DNA from: Actinoplanes lobatus
Lineage (GTDB): Bacteria > Actinomycetota > Actinomycetes > Mycobacteriales > Micromonosporaceae
DNA: 64,000 nucleotides
NCBI RefSeq assembly: GCF_014205215.1
Contig: NZ_JACHNC010000001.1
Span: 4,779,001-4,843,000 of the forward strand
Direction: 5' to 3'
Both the position numbers and the translations under genes were made by a program. This document shows, in pieces, positions 25,004-34,555 of this stretch. Below the pieces are notes generated by a model. The model was not told where the DNA came from, made no database searches, and saw only the letters and a program-made list of their open reading frames with translations. The first letter of the stretch is position 1. Each line of letters opens with the position of its first letter.

Positions 25004-25843
25004 ATGGCAACACGACTCAAGATTCCAGGACTCGCCGGCGAACTGGCGGCCGAGTTCGCCGGCACCATGATTCTGATTCTGTTCGGCGTGGGGGTGGTGG
25101 CGCAGGTCGCCGCCGCCGGGATCGGGGACCACGACAGCATCGCCTGGGCCTGGGGCCTGGGTGTGACACTCGGCGTCTACGTCGCGGCGCGGATCAGCGG
25201 CGCGCACCTCAACCCGGCGGTGACCATCGCGCTCGCCGTCTTCAAGGGCTTCTCCTGGCGGAAGGTGGCCCCGTACTCGATCGCCCAGTTCCTCGGCGCG
25301 TTCGTCGCCGCGCTGATCGTGCGCTGGAACTACACCGAGGTGCTGCGGGCCGCCGACCCCGGCCTGACGATCAAGACGCAGGGCGTCTTCTCCACACTGC
25401 CCGGCAACGGGACGCTTCCGGTCGGCGAGTGGGGCGCTCTCCGCGACCAGATCATCGGTACGGCGATCCTGCTCTTCGTCATCCTGGCGCTGACCGACAT
25501 GAACAACACGGCGCCGGCCGCCAACCTCGGGCCGGTCGTGGTGGGCCTGCTCGTCGTCGCGATCGGCATGGCCTGGGGCACCAACGCCGGCTACGCGATC
25601 AACCCGGCCCGCGACTTCGGACCGCGACTCGCGAGTTTCCTGACCGGCTACGAGACGGCGTTCCGTGACCAGACCGGGTATCTCTATTTCTGGATCCCGA
25701 TAGCCGGGCCGATCATCGGTGGCATCGTGGGCGCCGGGTTGTACCAGACTCTGATCGGGCGCTTCCTGCCGTCGGATTCGCCCCAGGAACCGGGTGAGCT
25801 ACCGACCCGGACAGATGAGAACGTGGAGGTCAATCGTGGCTGA
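25004..25843 (+). CDS. glpF: Glycerol uptake facilitator (aquaglyceroporin)
   Basis: A 279-residue MIP channel with six membrane helices and both pore loops: [14 protein letters not shown] (near residue 67) and [18 protein letters not shown]. The Asp after the second NPAR marks the glycerol-conducting rather than the water-only subgroup. A longer in-frame start at 24932 was set aside because ATG 25004 has a strong GGGAGGG 5 nt upstream and starts directly before the first amphipathic segment. Its stop overlaps the GTG of glpK copy 2 by 8 nt. Confidence 0.94.
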   Translation: MATRLKIPGLAGELAAEFAGTMILILFGVGVVAQVAAAGIGDHDSIAWAWGLGVTLGVYVAARISGAHLNPAVTIALAVFKGFSWRKVAPYSIAQFLGAFVAALIVRWNYTEVLRAADPGLTIKTQGVFSTLPGNGTLPVGEWGALRDQIIGTAILLFVILALTDMNNTAPAANLGPVVVGLLVVAIGMAWGTNAGYAINPARDFGPRLASFLTGYETAFRDQTGYLYFWIPIAGPIIGGIVGAGLYQTLIGRFLPSDSPQEPGELPTRTDENVEVNRG

Positions 25844-27341
25844 CTTCGTCGGCGCCGTCGATCAGGGCACCACCAGCACCCGGTTCATGATTTTCGACCA
25901 TGGTGGGAACGAGGTGGCCCGGCACCAGCTCGAACACGAGCAGATCCTGCCGCGGGCCGGCTGGGTGGAGCACAACCCGATCGAGATCTGGGAGCGCACG
26001 GTCGCCGTGGTGCGCACCGCCATGCAGAAGGCCAACCTTTCGGCCAGCGACCTCGCCGCGGTCGGCATCACCAACCAGCGGGAGACCACGGTCGTCTGGG
26101 ACCGCCGGACCGGGCGGCCGTACTACAACGCGATCGTCTGGCAGGACACGCGCACCGACCGGATCGCGTCGGCCCTGGACCGGGACGAGCGCGGCTCTAC
26201 TATTCGCCGCAAAGCGGGCCTTCCGCCCGCCACGTACTTCTCCGGCGGCAAGATCCAGTGGATCCTGGAGAACGTCGACGGCGTCCGGGAGGCCGCCGAA
26301 CGCGGTGACGCGCTGTTCGGCAACACCGACTCCTGGCTGCTGTGGAACATCACGCGCGGCAACCACGTCACCGACGTGACGAACGCCAGCCGCACCATGC
26401 TGATGAACCTGGAGACCCTCGACTGGGACGACGAACTGCTGTCGTTCTTCAACATCCCGCGGGCCATGCTGCCGGAGATCCGCCCGTCGTCCGACCCCAA
26501 CGGGTACGGCACCGCGCACGTCGACGGGCCGCTCGGCGGGGACGTGCCGCTCACCGGCGACCTCGGCGACCAGCAGGCCGCCACGGTCGGGCAGGTCTGC
26601 TTCAACCCGGGCGAGGCCAAGAACACCTACGGCACCGGCAACTTCATGCTGCTCAACACCGGTACGAACCTGGTGCGCTCGGAGAACGGGCTGCTCACCA
26701 CGGTCTGCTACAAGTTCGGCGACGCCGCCCCGGTCTACGCCCTGGAGGGCTCGATCGCGGTCACCGGCTCGGCCGTGCAGTGGCTGCGCGACCAGCTGCA
26801 CATCATCAAGTCGGCCGGCGAGAGCGAGTCGCTGGCCGCGCAGGTGCCGGACAACGGCGGCGTCTACTTCGTCCCGGCGTTCTCCGGGCTGTTCGCGCCG
26901 TACTGGCGCTCCGACGCCCGCGGCGCGATCGTCGGGCTGTCCCGGTTCAACACCGACGCGCACATCGCCCGGGCCACCCTGGAGGCGATCTGCTACCAGA
27001 CCCGGGACGTGGTCGACGCCATGGCGCAGGACTCCGGCGTGACCCTGGACGTGCTCAAGGTCGACGGCGGCATCACCGTCAACAACCTGTGCATGCAGAT
27101 CCAGGCCGACGTGCTCGGGGTGCAGGTCAGCCGCCCGGTGGTCGCCGAGACCACCGCCCTGGGCGCCGCCTACGCGGCCGGTCTCGCGGTCGGGTTCTGG
27201 AAGAACACCGACGAGCTGCGGGAGAACTGGAACGAGTCGCAGCGCTGGCGGCCGACCTGGTCCGCCGAACAGCGGGACCAGGGCTTCGGGAAGTGGAAGA
27301 AGGCGGTGCAGCGGACCCTCGACTGGGTGGATGTGGACTGA
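25836..27341 (+). CDS. glpK: Glycerol kinase, copy 2 (glpFKD operon)
   Basis: A 501-residue FGGY kinase with the glycerol kinase signatures [62 protein letters not shown] and [20 protein letters not shown]. The start is GTG 25836, six bases after GGAGGT, and overlaps glpF; upstream in-frame ATG codons lie inside glpF and lack a ribosome site. With glpF before it and glpD two bases after it, this is the catabolic copy: glycerol uptake, phosphorylation, then oxidation to dihydroxyacetone phosphate. Confidence 0.95.
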   Translation: MADFVGAVDQGTTSTRFMIFDHGGNEVARHQLEHEQILPRAGWVEHNPIEIWERTVAVVRTAMQKANLSASDLAAVGITNQRETTVVWDRRTGRPYYNAIVWQDTRTDRIASALDRDERGSTIRRKAGLPPATYFSGGKIQWILENVDGVREAAERGDALFGNTDSWLLWNITRGNHVTDVTNASRTMLMNLETLDWDDELLSFFNIPRAMLPEIRPSSDPNGYGTAHVDGPLGGDVPLTGDLGDQQAATVGQVCFNPGEAKNTYGTGNFMLLNTGTNLVRSENGLLTTVCYKFGDAAPVYALEGSIAVTGSAVQWLRDQLHIIKSAGESESLAAQVPDNGGVYFVPAFSGLFAPYWRSDARGAIVGLSRFNTDAHIARATLEAICYQTRDVVDAMAQDSGVTLDVLKVDGGITVNNLCMQIQADVLGVQVSRPVVAETTALGAAYAAGLAVGFWKNTDELRENWNESQRWRPTWSAEQRDQGFGKWKKAVQRTLDWVDVD

Positions 27342-27343
27342 TC

Positions 27344-29041
27344 ATGACGGCTCTCTCTCCTTCGTACCGGGACGCCGCCTCGCACGCTCTCGAGCAGCGG
27401 GAGGTCGACGTGCTGGTGATCGGTGGGGGAGTGGTGGGGGCGGGTTGCGCGCTCGACGCGGTCACACGGGGACTGACCGTGGGTCTCGTCGAGGCGCGCG
27501 ACCTCGCCTCCGGCACGTCCAGCCGGTCCAGCAAACTGATCCACGGCGGGCTGCGCTACCTGGAGATGCTGGACTTCGGGCTGGTCCGCGAGGCGCTGCG
27601 GGAGCGGGGGCTGATCCTGCACCGCCTCGCGCCGCACCTGGCGCGCCCGGTCCGGTTCCTCTACCCGCTCAAGCACCGCGGCTGGGAACGCCTGTACGCC
27701 GGGGCGGGCGTCACCCTCTACGACACCCTGGCCGGCCTACGGAACATGCCGCGGCACCGGCATCTGACCCGGCGCGGCGCGCTGCGGGCCTGCCCGTCGC
27801 TGCGCCGGGACTCCCTGGTCGGCGCGTTGCAGTACTACGACGCGCAGGTCGACGACGCCCGGCACACCATGTTCCTGGCCCGGACCGCGGCCGCGCACGG
27901 CGCCCACGTGGTCACCCGGACCGAGGTCGTCGGCTTCCTCCGGGAGGGTTCCCGGATGACCGGGGTACGGGTGCACGACCTGGAACACGACCGGACGTAC
28001 GAGATCCGCGCCCAGCAGATCGTCAACGCCACCGGCGTGTGGACCGACGACACCCAGTCCCTGGTCGGCGAACGGGGGCAGTTCCACGTACGCGCCTCGA
28101 AGGGTATCCACCTGGTGGTTCCCCGCGACCGGGTCCAGTCGTCGACCGGGCTGATCCTGCGGACCGCGACAAGCGTGCTGTTCGTCATCCCGTGGGGCCG
28201 GCACTGGATCATCGGCACCACCGACACCGACTGGCGGCTCGACAAGGCGCACCCGGCGGCGTCCAGCAAGGACATCGACTACCTGCTCCGCGAGGTGAAC
28301 AAGGTCCTCGCGACACCGCTGGAACGCGCCGACGTGGAGGGGGTCTACGCCGGGCTGCGGCCGCTGCTGTCCGGCGAGTCGGAGCCGACGTCGCGGCTGT
28401 CCCGTGAGCATTCGGTGTCGAGCCCGGTGCCGGGGCTGGTGGTGGTGGCCGGCGGCAAGTACACGACGTACCGGGTGATGGCGAAGGACGCGGTCGACGC
28501 CTGTGTGCACAACCTGGCCCGGACCGTGCCGCGTTCGGTCACCGACCGGGTGCCGCTGGTCGGCGCCGACGGCTATCCGGCGCTGTGGAACCGCCGGGGC
28601 ATCCTGGCCGCCGAGTCCGGCCTGCACGTGGCCCGGGTCGAGCACCTGCTCGGCCGGTACGGCGCGCTGATCCACGAGGTGCTGGCGCTGATCCGCGACG
28701 ACCCGGACCTGGGCCGCCCGATCGAGGGCGCCGACGACTACCTGCGTGCCGAGTTCGTCTACGCGGCCGCCGCCGAGGGCGCCCGGCACCTGGTGGACGT
28801 GCTGACCAGGCGGACCCGCATCTCGATCGAGACGTTCGACCGTGGCGTGGTCGCCGCCCCGCACGCGGCCGAGCTGATGGGCCGGGTGCTCGGCTGGACG
28901 GCCGGGCAGCGCGACCGTGAGGTGGAGAACTACCGGCTGCGGGTGGCGGCGGAACGCGCCTCGCAGGAGCAGCAGGACGACGAGACGGCCGACGCGGCCC
29001 GCCTCGGCGCTCCGGACGTGGTGCCGGTGCGCGTCACATGA
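27344..29041 (+). CDS. glpD: Aerobic glycerol-3-phosphate dehydrogenase
   Basis: A 565-residue FAD enzyme that oxidises sn-glycerol 3-phosphate to dihydroxyacetone phosphate and passes electrons to membrane quinone. FAD-binding VLVIGGGVVGAGCALDAVTRG lies at residues 24-44; SSRSSKLIHGGLRYLE, VNATGVWTD and GGKYTTYRVMAKDAVDA are typical of GlpD, and the C-terminal helical domain (from about 400) is complete. ATG 27344 lies 2 bp after the glpK stop. The stop codon is embedded in the first ATGA of the 77-bp repeat at 29038. Confidence 0.94.
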   Translation: MTALSPSYRDAASHALEQREVDVLVIGGGVVGAGCALDAVTRGLTVGLVEARDLASGTSSRSSKLIHGGLRYLEMLDFGLVREALRERGLILHRLAPHLARPVRFLYPLKHRGWERLYAGAGVTLYDTLAGLRNMPRHRHLTRRGALRACPSLRRDSLVGALQYYDAQVDDARHTMFLARTAAAHGAHVVTRTEVVGFLREGSRMTGVRVHDLEHDRTYEIRAQQIVNATGVWTDDTQSLVGERGQFHVRASKGIHLVVPRDRVQSSTGLILRTATSVLFVIPWGRHWIIGTTDTDWRLDKAHPAASSKDIDYLLREVNKVLATPLERADVEGVYAGLRPLLSGESEPTSRLSREHSVSSPVPGLVVVAGGKYTTYRVMAKDAVDACVHNLARTVPRSVTDRVPLVGADGYPALWNRRGILAAESGLHVARVEHLLGRYGALIHEVLALIRDDPDLGRPIEGADDYLRAEFVYAAAAEGARHLVDVLTRRTRISIETFDRGVVAAPHAAELMGRVLGWTAGQRDREVENYRLRVAAERASQEQQDDETADAARLGAPDVVPVRVT

Positions 29042-29114
29042 GCGAGCTTGCGAGTGAATCATCAGGCTCAGTCATGAACTCATGGCGACGCCGGAGCGAA
29101 GCGGAGGTGGCGCC
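29038..29114 (+). repeat. 77-bp junction repeat, copy A
   Basis: A 77-bp element that starts with the ATGAG containing the glpD stop codon and is followed by a second ATGAG at 29115. It is about 91% identical (70 of 77) to the copy at 35411-35487, with no length difference. Near its end it carries GGAGGTGG, a ribosome binding site 5-6 nt before the second ATG. In this copy no convincing gene follows: the reading from 29115 stops after 46 codons and is antisense to the amylase, so the original downstream gene seems to have been lost. Confidence 0.85.
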
Positions 29115-29140
29115 ATGAGGGCGGGCCGCTGGGCCTTGGG

Positions 29141-31372
29141 CTACTTCCAGGTGTCGCTGATGGTGTACGCCGACGCGGTGCCGGTGGTGTACGACCGGTT
29201 GCTGCCGGACTCCCAGGTGACGGTCCCGGAGGCGTCCTTCTTGATGTACTTGTAGGTGAAGGTGGTGCTCTGCGGGACGATCACCAGCTTGCTCCAGGTC
29301 GGGTAGGACGCCGACGACAGCGGGATCGCGTTGGCGGTGTTCCAGGCGCCGAGGGAGTCGATCGAGCCGACCACGTAGACGTTCTGCCCGGTGCTGGTGG
29401 TCGCCGTCTCGTTGAAGGTGACCGCGGTGGCGCTGGCGTTCGCCACGTTCCAGCTGTTGTCGAAGGAGATCGCCGAGGTGCCGGTGCTCACCGAGCGGTT
29501 GGCGTTGCTCTCCCAGGTGACGTTCCCGGAGGAGTCCTTCTTGATGTACTTGTACTCGAAGCTGGTGCCGGACGGGATCGACACCGTCGAGGTCCAGATC
29601 GGGTAGCCACTGGCCGACAGCTTGACCGCGTTCGCCGTGTCCCAGCTGCCGAGGGCCGCGTTCGAGCCGACCACGTAGACGTCGGTGCCGGTCGTGGTGG
29701 TGGCGTACACGTTGAAGGTCGCGGCGACCGTACCGGCGCTTGTCGTGACGCTGGGCGACGGCGTGGCCGAGGTGGTGACGCTGGGCGAGGGGCTCGCGCT
29801 GGTGGCCGAAGCCGAAGGCGAGGCGGTCGGGGAGGTGGTGGTGCCGCCGCCGGAGGTGGCGTTGACGTCGATCGCCACGGCGCTGTTGGCCGGGATGGTG
29901 ACCGACGCGGTGCCGCCGGAGACGGTGATCGCGGTGCCGTTGCAGCCGGTGCTGGACGCGCCGCCGGTGATCCGGTCACAGTAGACGCCGTCGGCCAGGC
30001 CGGTGGTGTAGGTGGCGGTCGACGCGCTGGACGAGTTGTTCAGGCCGAACCAGCCGAGCGAGCCACGGCTGAACCCGATCACGTTGCCGCTGGTGGTGGT
30101 CCAGTTGGACGCCGAGGTGACGGACTGGGTGGTGTTGTGCCAGGCCACCATGCCCTTGACGCCGGTCGACCGGGTGAGGCACTGCCAGGCGCTGTTGGTG
30201 CAGTCGGTGTCGGTGACGAAACCGCTGGAGTCGGCGGGCGGCGACTGCCCGGTCGACGAGGTGGAGAAGGTGAAGCCGTCGTAGACGAACGGCTGCCCGT
30301 ACGGGTAGGCCAGCAGGAAGTAGTTGGCCAGCGTGTACTTGGTCCCGTCCTGGTAGCGCAGCGTGGTGCCGTCGCGCTCCAGGTCGTGGTTGGTGACCAT
30401 GGCGGCGGTCTGCGCGCTCGTCGCGTCCAGGCTCCACGACGGGATGGTCGACAGGTTGCCCAGCGTCCCGTTGTTGAACTGGGTCTTGAGGCCCATCGCG
30501 TAGGAGAAGCCGAGCACGTCACCGTTGGAGGTGAACGCCGACGGCAGCAGCTCGCTGTTGGACGCGCCGGTGAAGATCTCCTGCGCGATGTACGGCTTGA
30601 CGCCCTCGGCCGTGGTGTTGTTGAGCTTCGCGATGATCGCCGCGAAGTCGGCCTTGGCCACGTGCTTGGCGGCGTCCACCCGGAAGCCGTCGACGCCGAT
30701 GCCGACCAGGTCGTTCAGGTAGGCGGCGATCTTCGTCTGCACGGTGCTGCTCTGCGTCTTCAGGTCGGACAGCGACAGCAGCATGCAGTTCTGGACTTCG
30801 GAGACGTTGTTCCAGTCGTCGATCACCGCGTCGTCGTCCGAGCAGTAGCCGTCGTTCGCGTGGTGGAAGTCGTCGTAGACGTACGGCACCGCGGGGTAGC
30901 TGTAGCCGGACGGGCTGAACGTCGACCCGCCGTAGGTGGTGGTCAGCGTGTTGTTGGCGCCGGCCATGTGGTTGACGACCGCGTCCACATAGACCCGGAC
31001 GCCGGCATTGTGGCAGGCGGTGACCATGCTGGAGAACTCGGCGCGGGTGCCGAACCGGCTGGTCAGGTTGTACGACACCGGCTGGTAGATCTCCCACCAC
31101 GGGTGCACGCCGCTGTCGCTGGTCGCGAGGCTCACCGATTCGGCGGGCGGGGCCACCTGGACCGCGCCGTAACCGGCCGGGCCGAGGTGGTTCGTGCAGG
31201 CGGCCGAGACCGAGTCCCAGTTCCAGGACCACAGGTTCGCGGTGACGTCGCTGTTGTTGAGGCTGGTGGCGGCCGACGCGGTGCCCGGCAGCGTGATGGC
31301 GGTGAGACCGGCCGCGAGAGCGGCGACGGCGGAGACGGACCCGGCAAGGAGTCTGCGGGAGCGCAATTTCAT
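29141..31372 (-). CDS. Secreted alpha-amylase (GH13) with two starch-binding domains
   Basis: A 743-residue exported enzyme that hydrolyses internal alpha-1,4 bonds of starch. A signal peptide ends at about residue 34 (TASA). GH13 motifs appear in order: YVDAVVNHMAG, GFRVDAAKHV (nucleophile Asp), PYIAQEIFTG (acid/base Glu) and MVTNHDLERD. A Ser/Thr/Pro linker (about 500-545) leads to two tandem CBM20-like modules, each with VYVVGS..LGSWD or LGAWN and a FxYKYIKKD..G.VTWES core. ATG 31372 is chosen over an upstream start at 31426 because the signal peptide begins here and GAGG lies seven bases upstream. The TTGCAAG operator sits 40 bp upstream, and the closest relative of the modules in the window is on the S8 protease. 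Confidence 0.94.
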   Translation of the reverse strand: MKLRSRRLLAGSVSAVAALAAGLTAITLPGTASAATSLNNSDVTANLWSWNWDSVSAACTNHLGPAGYGAVQVAPPAESVSLATSDSGVHPWWEIYQPVSYNLTSRFGTRAEFSSMVTACHNAGVRVYVDAVVNHMAGANNTLTTTYGGSTFSPSGYSYPAVPYVYDDFHHANDGYCSDDDAVIDDWNNVSEVQNCMLLSLSDLKTQSSTVQTKIAAYLNDLVGIGVDGFRVDAAKHVAKADFAAIIAKLNNTTAEGVKPYIAQEIFTGASNSELLPSAFTSNGDVLGFSYAMGLKTQFNNGTLGNLSTIPSWSLDATSAQTAAMVTNHDLERDGTTLRYQDGTKYTLANYFLLAYPYGQPFVYDGFTFSTSSTGQSPPADSSGFVTDTDCTNSAWQCLTRSTGVKGMVAWHNTTQSVTSASNWTTTSGNVIGFSRGSLGWFGLNNSSSASTATYTTGLADGVYCDRITGGASSTGCNGTAITVSGGTASVTIPANSAVAIDVNATSGGGTTTSPTASPSASATSASPSPSVTTSATPSPSVTTSAGTVAATFNVYATTTTGTDVYVVGSNAALGSWDTANAVKLSASGYPIWTSTVSIPSGTSFEYKYIKKDSSGNVTWESNANRSVSTGTSAISFDNSWNVANASATAVTFNETATTSTGQNVYVVGSIDSLGAWNTANAIPLSSASYPTWSKLVIVPQSTTFTYKYIKKDASGTVTWESGSNRSYTTGTASAYTISDTWK

Positions 31373-31410
31373 GGAGGTGCCTCTTCTACGGAGGGCAACG
31401 CTGAGGATTG

Positions 31411-31427
31411 TTGCAAGTTCTTGCAAG
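31411..31427 (-). promoter_or_regulatory. MalR-type operator of the alpha-amylase
   Basis: Two TTGCAAG copies in direct repeat on the plus strand with a TTC spacer (31411-31417 and 31421-31427), which also form the dyad TGCAAG-TT-CTTGCA (31412-31425). This arrangement matches the repeats in Streptomyces alpha-amylase promoters bound by the LacI-family maltose repressor. The same 14-bp core lies at 17271-17284 before the S8 protease. Confidence 0.7.
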
Positions 31428-31488
31428 CGGTTTCAGGAAATTACCAAGCCGTGTCGCGCCCGTAAAGAGGTTCTTACCTATGAAAGAA

Positions 31489-31515
31489 AGCCCCGGCGGA
31501 AGGCCCGCCGGGGCT
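31489..31515 (-). terminator. Intrinsic terminator of the CDP-alcohol phosphatidyltransferase gene
   Basis: An 11-bp perfect stem (31489-31499 with 31505-31515, AGCCCCGGCGG arm) with a 5-nt loop, followed on the minus strand by a T-rich TTTCTTTC tail. It lies 17 bp after the stop codon at 31533 and also shields the amylase promoter from read-through. Confidence 0.9.
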
Positions 31516-31532
31516 GTGTGTGAGCTGTGTGC

Positions 31533-32387
31533 TCAGAGGACGGCGATCCGCCTCTGATAGGTCCTGGTAGTGGTCCAGAGCTTGTAGACCAGCAGTGACT
31601 CGAAGGCCAGCAGCAGGAGTCCGGCGGCGACCGTGACGGGCGCCAGCAACCCGGTCACCGGCCCGATGATGAACACGAACATCATGAACTCGATGCCGCT
31701 GAAGACGTGTGCGCGGATGCGCTGCCGTAGCAAGAAGTTGCGGAAGTTGAGGAAACCACCGAACCGGGCGCGGAAGTCGCCGTGCACGTCGATCGCCGAC
31801 CGGGCCTCCTCGCCGTCGAGCGGGATCTCCTCGTCGGTCTCCTCCGCGTACTCCATCGCCGTACCGGAGGCCGCGGCCGCGGCCGTCAGGTTCTCCTTCA
31901 TGGTCAGCTTGACCTTCTGCATCTGGAGCGCGTTCAGGTAGCGGAACATGTCCAGGAAGATGACGGTCGCGGCCAGCCACAGGTAGAGGGTCTCACCGGT
32001 GTGGTGCCACTGCCCGCCGAACAGCGCCAGCGAGCAGACCACCACCCGCAACCGGTCGAAGACGTAGTCCAGCCAGCTGCCGAACAGCGACCCCGTCCCG
32101 TTCAGCCGGGCGATCTTGCCGTCCATGCAGTCCAGCACGAAACCCAGGTGGAACAGCAGCGCGCCGACGAGCAGCCACCGGTACTCCGCCTGCCAGAACG
32201 CCGCCGCCGCGCCCAGGCCCAGCGCGAACGCGCCCAGACTCAGCACGTTCGGCGTGACCGGGCGCCACGGGGCGACCAGCCACACCAGCCGGGACGCGAG
32301 CGGATCCACCAGCCACACCGTCCACCACGAGTCCCGGCGTTTATAGGTGCGCTCACGGATCTCCGCGAGCGAGGGTCGCTGTGCCAT
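31533..32387 (-). CDS. CDP-alcohol phosphatidyltransferase family membrane enzyme
   Basis: A 284-residue integral membrane protein with the complete family signature D-x2-D-G-x2-A-R-x8-G-x3-D-x3-D, seen as DCMDGKIAR then GSWLDYVFD. It transfers the phosphate-linked group of a CDP-alcohol to a second alcohol, making a phospholipid or a soluble phosphodiester. It is longer than PgsA-type enzymes because of a charged loop (about residues 165-215), so the acceptor is uncertain; a polyol-phosphate or inositol-type lipid is possible. The start at 32387 is preferred over 32474. No operon partner is evident. Confidence 0.88.
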   Translation of the reverse strand: MAQRPSLAEIRERTYKRRDSWWTVWLVDPLASRLVWLVAPWRPVTPNVLSLGAFALGLGAAAAFWQAEYRWLLVGALLFHLGFVLDCMDGKIARLNGTGSLFGSWLDYVFDRLRVVVCSLALFGGQWHHTGETLYLWLAATVIFLDMFRYLNALQMQKVKLTMKENLTAAAAASGTAMEYAEETDEEIPLDGEEARSAIDVHGDFRARFGGFLNFRNFLLRQRIRAHVFSGIEFMMFVFIIGPVTGLLAPVTVAAGLLLLAFESLLVYKLWTTTRTYQRRIAVL

Positions 32388-32470
32388 CGCTGTCTCTCCT
32401 CGGCCTGTGCAGCGCGAGGGCTTCTTCTGGGGTGGGACCCCCTGCGCTGCGCGTATTGAACACCCGGGAG

Positions 32471-33019
32471 TCAAGATCCGTCTGCCCCGTCGCGGCGCGC
32501 GAACACCACCGAGGCCACCACGAAGATCAACACACCGGCGAGCGGCAGCCGGCCGGTCACCTCACCCCAGTGCGTGCGGATCAAGGGAAACCCGATCTCG
32601 TACGCGACGAGCACCGCCCCCGCGGCCCCGACCGGATGCCGGATCAACAACCCCACCCCGGCCGCGACCAGCGTGTCCACCACCAGTGACAGCGTCCCGC
32701 CCGGCTCCCCGGCGGTGCCCGCGACCAGCAGCGCGGCCGGCGCCGCCAGCACCACCAGGGCCACCGCCTTCGCCGCCACGAGCCGGTACCGCCGCGGCAT
32801 CGCCAGCAGCGTGGTCCGGATCTGGCCGCCGCCCTGGTACTCGTGGGCCGTCGCCAGCACACCCAGGATCAGGAACCCCACCTGCCCGTACGGCAGCACC
32901 GAGCCGCCCGGCGGATCCAGCGCGTCCAGCAGCAGCGTGACCGCCCAGGTCAGGCCCAGGGTGAGCGCCAGCGACCGCAGGGTGAGCAGCTTCTCCACCT
33001 CGGCCCGGACCGTGTTCAC
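32471..33019 (-). CDS. ABC transporter permease, second subunit
   Basis: A 182-residue hydrophobic protein with about five membrane helices and the opening VNTVRAEVEKLLTLRSLALT, where EVEKLLTLRS is the cytosolic coupling segment also found in the neighbouring permease (ELRKLLGLRT). It also shares YQGGGQIRTTLLAMPRRYRL with that subunit's EYTPTGD..QLTTTLAAMPRRARL. It begins with GTG 33019, overlapping the previous stop by 4 nt. Together with the ATPase it forms a small ABC-2-like exporter; substrate unknown. Confidence 0.8.
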   Translation of the reverse strand: MNTVRAEVEKLLTLRSLALTLGLTWAVTLLLDALDPPGGSVLPYGQVGFLILGVLATAHEYQGGGQIRTTLLAMPRRYRLVAAKAVALVVLAAPAALLVAGTAGEPGGTLSLVVDTLVAAGVGLLIRHPVGAAGAVLVAYEIGFPLIRTHWGEVTGRLPLAGVLIFVVASVVFARRDGADGS

Positions 33020-33765
33020 GCGTCCCGCCTGCCGAACAGCCACCCGGCCAGGGCCAGCAGCGCCGCCACCCACGCCGACATCACCAGCCCGGCGGTCACC
33101 GGGGCGACGTCGTGGTCGCCCACCTCGTTCAGGAACATGTGCGCCCCCACGATGTCCGGCAGGTAGACGGCCGCGCTGGTCACCTTGGTCAGCAGGTAGG
33201 ACACCGAGACGACCGAGGTGTTCACCACCAGCACGGTCAGCGTGACGATCCCGTTCCGGAAGATCAGCGTGAGGGCGTACGCCAGCAGCCCGATCAGCAC
33301 CCAGTAGAGAACCGCCCCGGCCAGCCGCCCGGGCGCCGGCGACGGCACCAGCGAACCGTGCACCAGCCGGGTCACCGCCAGCGTCGCCACCGTCGTGACC
33401 ATCCCCTGCACCGCCACCACCAGCGTCAGCGCGGCGCCCTTGGCGGTCAGCAGCCGGGCCCGCCGGGGCATCGCCGCCAGTGTGGTGGTGAGCTGCCGGG
33501 CGCCCGGCGCGTCGTCCCCGGTGGGCGTGTACTCGCTGCTCACCGTCACCACCCCGAGGATCATCGCGCCCAGCACGCCGATGCCCAGTGTCTGGAACCC
33601 CAGGTCGGACGCGTCGGTGTAGAGGCCCTCGGCGATCGCCCGGCGGGTGCTCCCGGCCGACACGAACACCAGCGCCGGCGCGGCCAGGAACCCCACCAGC
33701 AGGCCGATCCAGGCGGTCCGCAACCCGAGCAGTTTCCGCAGCTCGGCGTCGAGAAGGCTCACCAC
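33016..33765 (-). CDS. ABC transporter permease, first subunit
   Basis: A 249-residue ABC-2-like permease with about six membrane helices. The N-terminal MVSLLDAELRKLLGLRTAWI and the loop SSEYTPTGDDAPGARQLTTT are typical of permeases of drug or antimicrobial-peptide exporters. Its start overlaps the ATPase gene by 7 nt and its stop overlaps the second permease by 4 nt, so the three genes form one translationally coupled unit. Confidence 0.82.
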   Translation of the reverse strand: MVSLLDAELRKLLGLRTAWIGLLVGFLAAPALVFVSAGSTRRAIAEGLYTDASDLGFQTLGIGVLGAMILGVVTVSSEYTPTGDDAPGARQLTTTLAAMPRRARLLTAKGAALTLVVAVQGMVTTVATLAVTRLVHGSLVPSPAPGRLAGAVLYWVLIGLLAYALTLIFRNGIVTLTVLVVNTSVVSVSYLLTKVTSAAVYLPDIVGAHMFLNEVGDHDVAPVTAGLVMSAWVAALLALAGWLFGRRDA

Positions 33766-34469
33766 GACACACCCTCGCTCCCGGTCTTCGCCAGGAACGC
33801 GTCCTCCAGGGTGGCGTGCCCGCCGACCACCTCGGCCAGCTCACCGGACGCCACCACCCGGCCGCGGTCGATGATCACCACGTCGTCCACGGTCTCCGCC
33901 AGCTCACCCATCAGGTGACTGGAGAGCAGCACGGTCCGCCCGGCGGCCGCGCTGTCCCGCAGGAACGTGCGCATCCACCGGATCCCGGCCGGGTCCAGCC
34001 CGTTCACCGGCTCGTCCAGGATCAGCACCGGCGGATCGCCGAGCAGCGCGGCGGCCAGCCCCAGACGGCGGCTCATCCCGAGCGAGAACCGGCCGGCCCG
34101 CTTGCCCGCCTCGGCGCTCAGCCCGACCAGGTCCAGCACCTCGCCGACACGGGAGCGGGGCAGCCCGTTGCTCGCCGCCACCCAGCGCAGATGCGCCCGC
34201 GCCGACCGGGAACGGTGGGCCCCGCTGCCGTCCAGCAGCGCCCCGGCCACGGTGAGCGGGCGGTCGTGGTCGGCGTACCGGCGGCCGTCGATCAGGGCGG
34301 TCCCGCCCTGCGGACGGTCCAGGCCGAGCAGCACCCGCAGCGTGGTCGTCTTGCCCGCGCCGTTCGGCCCGAGGAACCCGGTCACCCGCCCGGGCCGCGC
34401 CGTGAAACTCACCTCGTGCAGGACCCGGGTCCGGCCGCGGACCCGGGTGACACCATCGATCGTGATCAT
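33759..34469 (-). CDS. ABC transporter ATP-binding protein
   Basis: A 236-residue ATPase: Walker A GFLGPNGAGKTTTLRVLLGL (near residue 35), a signature sequence reading SLGMSRRLGLAAALLG in place of LSGGQ-type wording, Walker B VLILDEPVNGLDP and H-loop LLSSHLMGELAE. This is the DRA/bacitracin-type subgroup that powers two-subunit exporters such as the permeases downstream. It is divergent from the two-component system at 34569-36168, the usual sign that the kinase-regulator pair controls the exporter. ATG 34469 is chosen because the conserved fold begins at once. Confidence 0.92.
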   Translation of the reverse strand: MITIDGVTRVRGRTRVLHEVSFTARPGRVTGFLGPNGAGKTTTLRVLLGLDRPQGGTALIDGRRYADHDRPLTVAGALLDGSGAHRSRSARAHLRWVAASNGLPRSRVGEVLDLVGLSAEAGKRAGRFSLGMSRRLGLAAALLGDPPVLILDEPVNGLDPAGIRWMRTFLRDSAAAGRTVLLSSHLMGELAETVDDVVIIDRGRVVASGELAEVVGGHATLEDAFLAKTGSEGVSW

Positions 34470-34555
34470 ATGGGCAGTCAACCGGCGGCCCGGCCCGGCC
34501 ACATCGGACCCAGCTCGGGGATCGCCTCGCCCGTCTACGACCCTGGTCCGAGGAA

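Noticed and set aside
29115..29255. Small ORF after repeat copy A (46 codons)
   Set aside because: It reads antisense through the last codons of the alpha-amylase, so it is not likely a gene.
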